In this document: positions 1 to 8,808 of the stretch, one piece after another | How positions within the stretch are numbered: the first letter of the stretch is position 1 | How the letters are laid out: each line of letters opens with the position of its first letter | Source: an uncultured Muribaculaceae bacterium | Lineage (GTDB): Bacteria; Bacteroidota; Bacteroidia; Bacteroidales; Muribaculaceae | DNA length: 39,150 nt | Assembly (NCBI GenBank): GCA_910583795.1 | Contig: CAJTZQ010000034.1 | Coordinates: forward strand, 1 to 39,150 | Direction: 5' to 3' | Program-made: the position numbers and the translations under genes | Notes under the pieces: generated by a model | Told to the model about the DNA's origin: nothing | Database searches by the model: none | What the model saw: the letters and a program-made list of their open reading frames with translations, nothing else

Positions 1-511
1 GATAGCATTCATAAACAAATTCATTAATTTTTGTTTATTTCACCAGTAATGATTATCAATTATCAATTGAACACTGTTATCTGGTTCCTGGTCTTCGAAA
101 CAGTTCTCTGGTTTCAAAATTCAACATTCAAAATCACCCTGTTCCTCCCTTTGTTCTTTTGTACATTTGGTTCTTAAGAAAGTTGTCCGTTGTCTGTTTC
201 ACGTTGTCTGTTTCACGATTGTGCATTTTGCATTACGCATGTCAACATTCAAAATCACCCTGTTCCTCCCTTTGTTCTTTTGTACATTTGTTTTACTCTT
301 ATTTATTCATTATCAAAATTCAACCTTCAAAATTACCTTCGTTCTCTGGTTCCTGGTCAACAAAAGTTCTCTGGTCTCGAAATCAATTATGCAATGAGCT
401 GAGCATTACCAATTACTCTCCCTCCCCTTTCTCTCTTTACGGCTAAATCTGTGCTGAAATTTTGACATTTTATAAAAAAGTGTTAACTTCGCATAGCTAA
501 CCTTTTATCTT
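1..511. repeat. Gene-free region with 7-base-phased degenerate repeats and a 49-bp direct repeat
   Basis: I see no credible gene here; the short open frames are repeat-driven. A 49-bp sequence occurs exactly twice, at 121-169 and 242-290. Between the copies, a 14-bp unit (GTTGTCTGTTTCAC) is repeated in tandem at 189-202 and 203-216. From 182 to about 237 the sequence can be read as consecutive 7-base words such as GTTGTCC, GTTGTCT, GTTTCAC, CATTTTG and CATTACG. A related pair of phrases containing TCTCTGGTTCCTGGT or a close variant occurs near 75-110 and 340-375. The pepC promoter lies at the 3' end of the region. Confidence 0.8.
461..491 (+). promoter_or_regulatory. Probable pepC promoter (Bacteroidetes type)
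   Basis: TTTG at 461-464 is followed after 19 bases by TAACTTCG at 484-491, one base from the Bacteroidetes -7 consensus TAnnTTTG. This places a transcription start near 498, a short distance before the pepC start codon at 512. The assignment rests on the motif only. Confidence 0.6.
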
Positions 512-1894
512 ATGAAGAAACTAATATTTTCCACTCTTTTTTGCGCTGTAGCCGCAACTGGCTTTTGCGTAACCCCTGACAAGGGAATCGATGAGGCAAT
601 GATGGCGCGCCTCCGTCAGTCTTATAAAAACGATGCCAACGACAAGGCTATCTCCAACGCACTCCGTGGCAACGACATCGACGCATTAGCAACTAACGCC
701 GATTCTAAAAACAATCTTGACGACAATTTCACATACCGAGTTAAAAGCAAAGGTATTACAAACCAGAAATCGTCTGGCAGATGCTGGCTCTTCACCGGTC
801 TCAACATGTTGCGCTCGCAAATCATGGCTGACAACGACATGCCCATGATCGAGTTCTCCCAGAATTATAACTTCTTCTTCGACCAGCTTGAGAAAGCCAA
901 CCTTTTCCTTCAGGCAATGATCGACACCGCCAATAAGCCTGAAGATGACCAGACCGTAGACTGGCTGTTCGCTCACCCAATCCAGGACGGAGGTCAATAC
1001 ACCGGTATCGCCGACAATCTTATGAAATATGGCATCGTGCCAAAGAGCGTCATGGTGGAGACCTATTCAAGCTCCAACACCACCAAACTCCGCAAGATGC
1101 TTTCCCGCCGTCTCCGCGAAGACGGACTTAAGCTCCGCCGTATGGCAGCCAAGGGTGCAAAGCCACAAGCTCTCCAAGCAGAGAAAGAGCAGATGCTTCA
1201 GGGTGTTTACCGCATGCTTGCCCTCACTCTCGGTGTGCCCCCCACAGAGTTCACCTGGACAAGGAAAGACAGCAAAGGGAACATTGTAAGCAAAAAGACT
1301 TATACCCCACAGGAATTCTATAAGGAATTTGCAGGCAACGACCTCAAAAACGACTATGTAATGTTTATGAACGACCCGACTCGTGAATATTACAAAGTTT
1401 ACGAGATCGACCTCGACCGCCACGCTTACGACGGCAAAAACTGGACTTACGTAAACCTTCCAATCGACGACATCAAGAAGATGGCTATCGAGAGCCTTAA
1501 GAACAACCAGATGATGTATTCTTCCTGGGATTCAGGCAAATTCCTTGACCGCGCAGCCGGCACCGCAAATCTTGATAACTATGACTACGACTCTTTGTTC
1601 GGCATGACTTTCGGAATGGACAAGGCTGACCGTATCCGCACAAAAGACAGTGGCTCAACCCACGCCATGACTCTCGTCGCTGTTGACCTCGATGAAAACG
1701 GCAAACCGGTGAAATGGATGGTTGAAAACAGCTGGGGACCCGGCTCAAACGAGGGTCACGTGATCATGACTGACGACTGGGTAAACGAGTATCTGTACCG
1801 TCTCGTTGTAAACAAGAAGTTTGTTCCCGCCAACATCATGAAGGTTCTCGACCAGAAGCCTATCCTCCTTCCTGCATGGGACAATATGTTCTAA
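512..1894 (+). CDS. pepC: Secreted C1B-family aminopeptidase (aminopeptidase C / bleomycin hydrolase type)
   Basis: This is a papain-like cysteine aminopeptidase that removes N-terminal residues from peptides. The three catalytic positions are visible: Cys91 in SSGRCWLF, His384 in GSTHAMTLV and Asn406 in VENSWGP. The 460 residues match the family length. Unlike the cytosolic firmicute PepC, it begins with a hydrophobic signal peptide (about residues 1-20), so it probably acts in the periplasm. Cys19 lies near the likely cleavage site, but the context is not a good lipobox. A promoter match ends 20 bases upstream of the start codon, which supports this start. The gene is a single unit, convergent with gltB across a strong palindromic terminator. 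With the dipeptidase and the DPP IV further on, it fits a role in using exogenous peptides. Confidence 0.92.
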   Translation: MKKLIFSTLFCAVAATGFCVTPDKGIDEAMMARLRQSYKNDANDKAISNALRGNDIDALATNADSKNNLDDNFTYRVKSKGITNQKSSGRCWLFTGLNMLRSQIMADNDMPMIEFSQNYNFFFDQLEKANLFLQAMIDTANKPEDDQTVDWLFAHPIQDGGQYTGIADNLMKYGIVPKSVMVETYSSSNTTKLRKMLSRRLREDGLKLRRMAAKGAKPQALQAEKEQMLQGVYRMLALTLGVPPTEFTWTRKDSKGNIVSKKTYTPQEFYKEFAGNDLKNDYVMFMNDPTREYYKVYEIDLDRHAYDGKNWTYVNLPIDDIKKMAIESLKNNQMMYSSWDSGKFLDRAAGTANLDNYDYDSLFGMTFGMDKADRIRTKDSGSTHAMTLVAVDLDENGKPVKWMVENSWGPGSNEGHVIMTDDWVNEYLYRLVVNKKFVPANIMKVLDQKPILLPAWDNMF

Positions 1895-1910
1895 CTTAAT
1901 AATCAATCAA

Positions 1911-1961
1911 ATATAAACATAAGGAGCGCGGTTTTAAAAACCGCGCTCCTTATGTTTATAT
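1911..1961. terminator. Bidirectional terminator between pepC and gltB
   Basis: Two perfect 25-base arms (1911-1935 and 1937-1961) flank a single base, giving a 51-bp near-perfect palindrome. The core is GGAGCGCGGTTTT and its complement, and the outer parts are AT-rich. It lies between two convergent genes and can work on both strands. Confidence 0.85.
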
Positions 1962-1985
1962 TCCGGATTTATTTGACCGGCAAGC

Positions 1986-4900
1986 TTATTTCGCGCCTTT
2001 AAGCGCGATACGCTTGTATTCAACAGGAGTGACCTTAAGGAACTGGGGAAGATATGCTTCCCAATCATCAAGCATACGCTTTGCGAGAGCACTATGGGTG
2101 CGACGATAATGCTCCTCTATCATCCCTTTCAATTCCGATATCTCATCTTCGAACTGCAGGAGCGTCAGTTCCACCATATCCATATTGATATAGTAGTCCA
2201 CATTCCCGGTGCGATTCCAGATATATGCTATACCTCCGCTCATGCCGGCGGCAAAGTTCCTACCGATCTTGCCGAGCACGACTACCCTGCCTCCGGTCAT
2301 ATATTCACATGCATGGTCTCCAACTCCTTCCACTACCACATTGGCGCCACTGTTTCTCACTGCGAAACGCTCACCGACACGACCGTTCACATACAGTTCC
2401 CCGGCTGTAGCCCCGTAAAGAAGAGTGTTGCCGGCGATGATATTATTTTCCGCCTCGAATGTGGCATCACGTGGAGGGACCACAACGATTCGTCCGCCGG
2501 AAAGCCCCTTCCCGAGATAATCGTTGGCATCTCCTTCAAGCCTCAACGTAACCCCTTTACAAAGGAAAGCACCGAAACTTTGTCCTGCCGATCCATAAAA
2601 TGTGAGTTTTATACTATCGTCAGGAAGGCCCTCCCCGCCGAAACGCTTTGTAATGTATCCACTGAGCATCGCCCCGACAGAACGGTCGGTATTCACTATC
2701 GGCATTCCAAGAGAAATAGGCTGTTTTGTATCGATAGCATTACTGATAAGCTGAAGCAATGCCTCATCCTTCACGCCTTTCAGCCTGTGGTCTTGCCCTG
2801 AAACATAATGAAGGGTTGCCTCAGAAGCTTCGACAGGCATATAGAACAATCTTGAAAAATCAATTCTGGAAGCTTTTGAATCAGGAGCCTGTTCACGCTT
2901 GCGCAAAAGATCAGCACGACCTACAATCTCATCAAGAGCCTTATAGCCCATTTCGGCAAGCCGCGCGCGTATCTCCTGAGCCATAAATCTGAAATAATTG
3001 ATAAGATATTCGTATCTACCAACAAATTTCTTTCTGAGCTCTGGATTCTGTGTGGCTACTCCTTTGGGACAGGTATTAGTATGACACTGACGGATCATGC
3101 AGCAGCCAAGGACCACAAGCGCGGCAGTGCCGAATCCATATTCCTCCGCACCGAGAAGCGCACTTACAATCACGTCATGTGGGCTTTTAAGCTGCCCGTC
3201 GACCTGTAGTTTCACCTTGCCGCGGAGATTATTCAAGACAAGGGTCTGCTGTATCTCAGCCAATCCGATTTCGGCAGGCACACCGGCATGCTTCATCGAG
3301 CTTGCAGGACTGGCACCTGTGCCACCGTCGCATCCGCTTATCAGAATCTTGTCAGCTTTTGCTTTCGCCACACCTGCCGCAATGGTGCCTACACCGCTTT
3401 CGGCAACAAGCTTGACACTGATAGACGCCTCCGGGTTAACATTTCTAAGATCAAAGATCAATTGTGCCAGATCTTCGATAGAATAGATATCATGATGTGG
3501 CGGCGGGGATATTAGCGTTATTCCCGGCAACGACCTGCGGGTGCGGGCGATCACCTCATCAACCTTGAATCCCGGAAGCTGACCTCCTTCACCCGGTTTC
3601 GCACCCTGTGCCACCTTGATCTGAATCTCGTCGGCGTTTACAAGATATTCAGCATCCACGCCAAAACGTGCGGACGCCACCTGCTTCACGCTGCTACGTG
3701 CCCATGTGCCATCTTCCCTCACCTTATTGCGGGCCGGATCCTCCCCACCCTCACCGGTGTTGCTCATACCTCCGATCTTGTTCATGGCTATGGCAAGCGC
3801 CTCGTGAGCCTCCTTGCTGATAGCTCCAAATGACATAGCCTCCGTGCAGAACCGTTTCAAAAGACTCTCTTCGCTTTCAACTTCGTCCAATGGAATCGGT
3901 TTGCGGTCACTTTCCACAGTTATCAAATCACGCAAGAAAATCGGTTCCGGCTTATTCTCAACAAGATTTACGTATTCCTGAAATTTTTCAAAGTCATTTT
4001 GCCATGTGGCAGCCTGCAAAGCCTTCACCACAGGAGGATTCCAGGCGTGAAGTTCCCCGGCTTTCCTGAAATTATAATTGCCGAAATCTTCCAGTGCGAT
4101 ACCATCTTCCGAACAGAATGCCTTGTTATGATTGCGTAACACATCTCCTGCAACTTCTTCTATCCCTATACCCTCTATCGGAGACGGTCCCCCACCCATG
4201 TACCGGCTAAGCAAACGGGAGCTGACGCCAAGCGCCTCGAAAAGGGCACATCCCCGATAGCTCCTTATAGTAGAGATACCCATCTTCGACATTATCTTCA
4301 TTATTCCCTTGTTGACAGCCTTGATATAATGCTTCTCGGCAGCTTCATAATCAAGTTGCAATTCTTTCTTATCAACAAGATCCTTAAGGATAGCAAATGC
4401 CATATAGGGATTTACCGCACTTGCTCCATATCCCATCAGCAATGCGACATGCATCACCTCACAGACTTCTCCGCTCTCAACTATAATCGCGATCTGCGAT
4501 CGTTTCCGTCGGTTGACAAGATGATGGTGCACTGCAGAAAGAGCAAGCAATGAAGGTATGGGAGCATGCCTGGCATTCACATTCCTGTCTGACAACACCA
4601 TATAATTATAGCCCGCATCAACAGCATCTTCAGCCTCGGAGCAAAGACGATCAATAGCCTCCTCCATGGCTTTCACACCCCCTTCCGCTTCAAAAAGCAT
4701 TGGAATTGTTATAGTGTTGAACCCCTTATATTGAAGATGACGCAAGATGTCAAGTTCGCCGTCTGACACTATCGGAGACGGCATCATAACGACATTACAC
4801 AAATCTGCAGACGGGCGAAGAATATTCTTCCTTACAGACCCCACATAACTTGTAAGCGACATTACAAGTTCCTCCCGTATCGGATCGATCGGAGGATTTG

Positions 4901-6515
4901 TGACCTGTGCGAATTGCTGACAGAAATAATTGAAAAAACGCTGGGGCATTTTTGAAAGGATTGCCGGAGGGGCATCATTTCCCATAGAGGCAAGGGGCTC
5001 CTGCGAAGTGGAAGCCATAGGTTTGATGATTTTCTCAACATCTTCCTTATTATATCCGAAAGCAGTCATCAGGCGTTCCCTGTCAGCCACTTCATGAGTG
5101 ACCTTTCTTCCACTCTTTATGTCGCTGAGCACAATACGGTTCTGGGCAATCCATTCACTATAGGGATGCTCGTTGGCGAGTTCACGTTTGATATCTCTGT
5201 CAACAAGAATCTTACCCTCTTCGGTATCTACCATCAATATCTTGCCGGGTTTCAATTTAGCCTTATGCTCCACATCTGCCGCAGGAATATCAAGCACTCC
5301 GGTTTCGGAGGCAATTATCATTTCCCCGCTTTTTGTAATGAGCAAACGTGCCGGACGCAATCCATTTCTGTCAAGCATTCCTCCCGCATATCTGCCGTCA
5401 GAGAATATTATTGCAGCCGGACCGTCCCATGGAGCCATGAAGATTGAATGATATTCATAAAACGCAAGCAGTTTGCGCGACAATGGATTTTGTTCGTTAC
5501 AGCTTTCCGGGACAAGCATCGCCAAAGCATGCGGAAGACTCATTCCTGAACGCACGAAAAACTCAAGGGCATTGTCGAATGAAGCACTGTCGCTCATTCC
5601 AGGCTGTATCACATTTCCGATTTTACCCATCTCCCCGAGACTTTCCGATTCTATCACAGCTTCTCTCGTCGACATCCAGAAACGGTTACCGCGTATCGTA
5701 TTTATCTCTCCGTTGTGGCCGATAAGCCTGAAGGGCTGAGCCAGACGCCAAGTAGGAAACGTGTTGGTGGAGAATCGCGAATGCACCAAAGCTATCGCAC
5801 TTGTGAAATACGGGCTCTGAAGGTCCTTGAAATATGCACGAAGCTGCAACGAAGACAATAAACCTTTATATATGAGAGTGCGCGTTGAAAGGCTGACTAT
5901 ATAACAGGAATCTTTGTCAACGATGTCTTCAGAGTCAAGCACAGCCTGCTCTATACGCTTCCTTATCACATAAAGAAGGCTTTCAAGACGTTCCCGGTTG
6001 TCACACCCCACTATAAACAGCTGGCGGATCAACGGCTCTGTGACAAGTGCATCATGCCCCAGCACCGATGAATCAACCGGCACTTCGCGGGTGTGCATAA
6101 GAAACAAGCCTTGAGCCTTGATTTCCTTATCAATTATCTCTTCAAATTTTGTCCGGTCGGCGTCATTTTTAGGCAGGAACACCATTCCGACTCCATATCT
6201 CCCCTTTTCCGGAACAGGGATCCCGTTGAGCAGAATGTATTCATGTGGAATCTGAACCATGATACCGGCTCCGTCGCCGGTCTTGTCGTCAGCACCTTCA
6301 GCCCCACGGTGAGCCATGTGTTCCAACACTTTCAGACCTTGATCCACTATTGAATGATGCTTGCTACCGTCTATCTTAACTACAAGACCTATTCCGCAGC
6401 CGTCGTGTTCATACTCCGGAGAATAGAGTCCCTCCGGGGATGTAGGATAATTGTTTACCCCGTGGAATGACCGGGAACTGTTGTGTGGCTTTGCGCCATT
6501 GTTTACCGTTGCCAT
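1986..6515 (-). CDS. gltB: Glutamate synthase, large (alpha) subunit
   Basis: This subunit hydrolyses glutamine and transfers the ammonia to 2-oxoglutarate to make glutamate. It is full length (1509 residues). Cys40 in EHDGCGIG is the expected Ntn amidotransferase nucleophile after a 39-residue propeptide. The order that follows is the class II amidotransferase domain (about 40-430), the central domain (about 470-790), the FMN synthase domain (about 850-1230) and the C-terminal GXGXG beta-helix (about 1260-1500). The 3Fe-4S cysteines are Cys1138, Cys1144 and Cys1149 (C-x5-C-x4-C). A good promoter and an 89-base-scale leader precede it. Its usual partner gltD is not adjacent: a terminator follows gltB directly and the upstream neighbour is divergent. 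A partner elsewhere in the genome or a ferredoxin-dependent mode are both possible; the length and family suit the NADPH type. Confidence 0.96.
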   Translation of the reverse strand: MATVNNGAKPHNSSRSFHGVNNYPTSPEGLYSPEYEHDGCGIGLVVKIDGSKHHSIVDQGLKVLEHMAHRGAEGADDKTGDGAGIMVQIPHEYILLNGIPVPEKGRYGVGMVFLPKNDADRTKFEEIIDKEIKAQGLFLMHTREVPVDSSVLGHDALVTEPLIRQLFIVGCDNRERLESLLYVIRKRIEQAVLDSEDIVDKDSCYIVSLSTRTLIYKGLLSSLQLRAYFKDLQSPYFTSAIALVHSRFSTNTFPTWRLAQPFRLIGHNGEINTIRGNRFWMSTREAVIESESLGEMGKIGNVIQPGMSDSASFDNALEFFVRSGMSLPHALAMLVPESCNEQNPLSRKLLAFYEYHSIFMAPWDGPAAIIFSDGRYAGGMLDRNGLRPARLLITKSGEMIIASETGVLDIPAADVEHKAKLKPGKILMVDTEEGKILVDRDIKRELANEHPYSEWIAQNRIVLSDIKSGRKVTHEVADRERLMTAFGYNKEDVEKIIKPMASTSQEPLASMGNDAPPAILSKMPQRFFNYFCQQFAQVTNPPIDPIREELVMSLTSYVGSVRKNILRPSADLCNVVMMPSPIVSDGELDILRHLQYKGFNTITIPMLFEAEGGVKAMEEAIDRLCSEAEDAVDAGYNYMVLSDRNVNARHAPIPSLLALSAVHHHLVNRRKRSQIAIIVESGEVCEVMHVALLMGYGASAVNPYMAFAILKDLVDKKELQLDYEAAEKHYIKAVNKGIMKIMSKMGISTIRSYRGCALFEALGVSSRLLSRYMGGGPSPIEGIGIEEVAGDVLRNHNKAFCSEDGIALEDFGNYNFRKAGELHAWNPPVVKALQAATWQNDFEKFQEYVNLVENKPEPIFLRDLITVESDRKPIPLDEVESEESLLKRFCTEAMSFGAISKEAHEALAIAMNKIGGMSNTGEGGEDPARNKVREDGTWARSSVKQVASARFGVDAEYLVNADEIQIKVAQGAKPGEGGQLPGFKVDEVIARTRRSLPGITLISPPPHHDIYSIEDLAQLIFDLRNVNPEASISVKLVAESGVGTIAAGVAKAKADKILISGCDGGTGASPASSMKHAGVPAEIGLAEIQQTLVLNNLRGKVKLQVDGQLKSPHDVIVSALLGAEEYGFGTAALVVLGCCMIRQCHTNTCPKGVATQNPELRKKFVGRYEYLINYFRFMAQEIRARLAEMGYKALDEIVGRADLLRKREQAPDSKASRIDFSRLFYMPVEASEATLHYVSGQDHRLKGVKDEALLQLISNAIDTKQPISLGMPIVNTDRSVGAMLSGYITKRFGGEGLPDDSIKLTFYGSAGQSFGAFLCKGVTLRLEGDANDYLGKGLSGGRIVVVPPRDATFEAENNIIAGNTLLYGATAGELYVNGRVGERFAVRNSGANVVVEGVGDHACEYMTGGRVVVLGKIGRNFAAGMSGGIAYIWNRTGNVDYYINMDMVELTLLQFEDEISELKGMIEEHYRRTHSALAKRMLDDWEAYLPQFLKVTPVEYKRIALKGAK

Positions 6516-6843
6516 AAAAACCTAAATAATACTGTAGAAACTTAGAGTACTAACACTCCACTCTTTTTACCTAATGAAGCAATTCCGAATTGCTCGTTAA
6601 CAAAACAACACACAAAATTACAAATTTATTATAGTAATGCAAATAAATATTGATAATATCTTTCATTTTTATTATAAAATCAAAAATTTATTAACAATAA
6701 TACATACTGCACAAATTCATTGAAGTGGAATTAAAGATACAAACCTTCTCTTTTGTCAATAAATATTTTTAACGAGATAAGTTTTCAGATTTCTATTTTT
6801 ATTAACTTTGAAATATATACTTTATCCGATAATATTAACAATC
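6516..6843. promoter_or_regulatory. Divergent intergenic region between gltB and the C69 dipeptidase
   Basis: The stretch is AT-rich and has no gene. On the minus strand TTTG (6640-6643) and TAATTTTG (6613-6620), 19 bases apart, form a strong promoter match for gltB. The gltB leader of roughly 90 bases contains the perfect palindrome AGCAATTC-C-GAATTGCT at 6578-6594, a candidate operator or RNA hairpin. On the plus strand TAACTTTG at 6803-6810 matches the -7 element for the dipeptidase, without a good -33 TTTG. I see nothing recognisable in 6650-6800. Confidence 0.65.
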
Positions 6844-8493
6844 ATGAAATTCTACCAAACAGCATTATTATTAATGTCGCTTACCATTCCGTCAGCAGCC
6901 GACGCATGCACAAATTTTATCGCCGGCAAAAAAGCTACGGTCGACGGTTCTGTAATGGTGACATATGCGGATGATTCCCACACCCGTTTCGGCGATCTTT
7001 TTCATGCATCACGCAGTAAACACCTTCCAGGCACAATGCGCAAAGTGATCGATTGGGGCGACAACAGCTACCGTGGAGAGATCCCGCAAGCAGCCGAGAC
7101 ATTTAACGTTGTCGGAAATATGAACGAACATCAACTCGTGATCGGAGAAACCACCTGGGGAGGACATTCTGAACTGGAAGATACAACAGGGAATTCAATT
7201 CTCGACTATGGATCTTTGATATACATCACTCTCGAACGCTGCAAAACGGCACGCGAAGCGATCAAAACCATGACTGATCTTGTAGAAAAATATGGATATG
7301 CAAGCACAGGGGAGACATTCTCCATCGCCGACAAAAACGAGGCATGGATCATGGAAATGATCGGGAAAGGAACGGAGAAAGGGGCTCTCTGGATCGCTGT
7401 CCGTATTCCTGACGATGCCATTTGCGCCCATGCCAACGAACCACGTATACGCAAGGTGAACTATAAGGACAAGGAGAATGTGATGTATTGCAAAGACCTG
7501 TTCTCATTCTCACGAAAACATGGATATTTAAAAGGGAAGGATGAAGATTTCTCTTTTGCCGACGCTTTCAAGATACATAATTCCGCTACACGCCGTTCAT
7601 GCGATTCAAGAGTGTGGAGCTTCTTCCGTCGCTTCGCCTCTCCTGAAGAAGACCGTGCATGGTTTGAATGGGTAAACGCCGATAGTGACACACCGATGCC
7701 TCTCTACATCATTCCTAACCGGAAACTGTCTCTAAAGGATATGCAAGAGCGCATGAGGGATCACTTCGAAGACACACCATACGATATGACCAACGACCCG
7801 GGTGCAGGTCCCAACAAATCCCCATACCGCAACCGACCCACCCGCTACGAGGTGGATGGAAAAACATACGCACATGAACGAGCCGTAGCCACACAGCAGA
7901 CCGCGTGGCATTTCGTGAGCCAAAGCCGTGCAGATCTTCCGGATCCTATAGGAGGCGTATTATGGTTCGGCACAGACGATGCCAACACCTCAGTCTACAT
8001 GCCATTTTACTGTTCAATGACAGAGGTTCCGGAAGAGGTGCGTCCCGGCAACGGCGACCTTTACACTTTTTCTCCAACAGCTAATTTCTGGATGACCAAC
8101 TGGGTTGCAAACCAAGCATATAATCGTTATGATCTTATGATTGGCGATATAAGAAAAGTGCAGGGAGAGCTTGAAGACAAATTTACGTCCACCCGTCAAG
8201 AAAAGGAAAAAGAATTGCTCGCCCTCTATAATGCCAACGACCTTGAAGGGCTTGAAAAAAGCGTGAACGAAGAAGGGGCTGCCATTGCAAAAGAAGCAAC
8301 CGACGCCTACCGCGATCTCGCCCACTTCCTTCTGATCCGATATCTTGACGGAAACCGCAAGAAATTAGACAAAGACGGGAACTTCGCCCGTAATCCCCAT
8401 GGCAAACCATTGTCGCCTGATTTTACCGGTTACCCCCAAGATTTCTATGAACATATTGTCAGACAGACCGGAGATCGTCTTCTACTTAAATGA
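6844..8493 (+). CDS. Secreted C69-family dipeptidase
   Basis: This is an Ntn-hydrolase fold dipeptidase of the PepD/C69 type, expected to cleave dipeptides in the periplasm. The signature ACTNFIAGKKA followed by DGSVMVTYADD is at the N terminus. The frame is open from an ATG at 6808, but I prefer the ATG at 6844. It gives a normal signal peptide (about 21 residues), and a -7 promoter match at 6803-6810 would put the transcription start downstream of 6808. With this start the catalytic Cys is residue 22, directly after the ADA signal cleavage motif, so export and exposure of the N-terminal nucleophile would coincide. The protein is 549 residues, close to family length. It stands alone, with a palindromic terminator 45 bases after the stop. 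Confidence 0.88.
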   Translation: MKFYQTALLLMSLTIPSAADACTNFIAGKKATVDGSVMVTYADDSHTRFGDLFHASRSKHLPGTMRKVIDWGDNSYRGEIPQAAETFNVVGNMNEHQLVIGETTWGGHSELEDTTGNSILDYGSLIYITLERCKTAREAIKTMTDLVEKYGYASTGETFSIADKNEAWIMEMIGKGTEKGALWIAVRIPDDAICAHANEPRIRKVNYKDKENVMYCKDLFSFSRKHGYLKGKDEDFSFADAFKIHNSATRRSCDSRVWSFFRRFASPEEDRAWFEWVNADSDTPMPLYIIPNRKLSLKDMQERMRDHFEDTPYDMTNDPGAGPNKSPYRNRPTRYEVDGKTYAHERAVATQQTAWHFVSQSRADLPDPIGGVLWFGTDDANTSVYMPFYCSMTEVPEEVRPGNGDLYTFSPTANFWMTNWVANQAYNRYDLMIGDIRKVQGELEDKFTSTRQEKEKELLALYNANDLEGLEKSVNEEGAAIAKEATDAYRDLAHFLLIRYLDGNRKKLDKDGNFARNPHGKPLSPDFTGYPQDFYEHIVRQTGDRLLLK

Positions 8494-8537
8494 TAATCAA
8501 ATATTAACGAATACCGGTTATTACACATTTCAATTGT

Positions 8538-8575
8538 TAACATGGCAAACCAAAAATTTTTGGTTTGCCATGTTA
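8538..8575 (+). terminator. Terminator after the C69 dipeptidase
   Basis: Two perfect 19-base arms meet without a spacer (8538-8556 and 8557-8575). The centre is CCAAAAATTTTTGG and the outer stem GTTTGCCATG. No long T run follows, so termination would rely on the stem and the T run inside it. It stands between two plus-strand genes. Confidence 0.7.
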
Positions 8576-8652
8576 GGTTAAACATATTATAAGGAATACT
8601 AATTTATTATAACCATCTTTATAATATATCATGATATATCAATGTTTTTTTC

Positions 8653-8808
8653 TATTTTTGTAGTCGAAAAGTGTTGAAGAATCATAGCATCAACATTTCT
8701 TACATGTATGCGATTGCAATTGCCGTAGATTTCAATCCGACATTTCCAAAAATCTTCAACCTTTATATGAACCCTAATTAACAACTCAAAATTTAAAATT
8801 AAACATCA
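8653..8808 (+). promoter_or_regulatory. Promoter and structured leader of the yeiH-like gene
   Basis: TATTTTTG at 8653-8660 fits the Bacteroidetes -7 element, but I see no TTTG at the right distance upstream. It would give a leader of about 140 bases. GTTGAAGA at 8673-8680 can pair with TCTTCAAC at 8753-8760. The same 5' segment (TGTTGA, 8672-8677) can instead pair with TCAACA at 8690-8695. AGATTT at 8727-8732 can pair with AAATCT at 8750-8755. These pairings exclude one another. I do not recognise a known riboswitch. The rest of the 8494-8808 gap is AT-rich, apart from the palindrome at 8538-8575. Confidence 0.45.

Noticed and set aside
159..446. Small genes of 70-95 codons in the repeat region
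   Set aside because: Three overlapping frames arise from the same repeats, with Cys/Phe/Ser-rich low-complexity translations and no promoter for them.
2094..2801. 235-codon plus-strand open frame
   Set aside because: It is a shadow of gltB; the gltB frame carries conserved family motifs over the same stretch.
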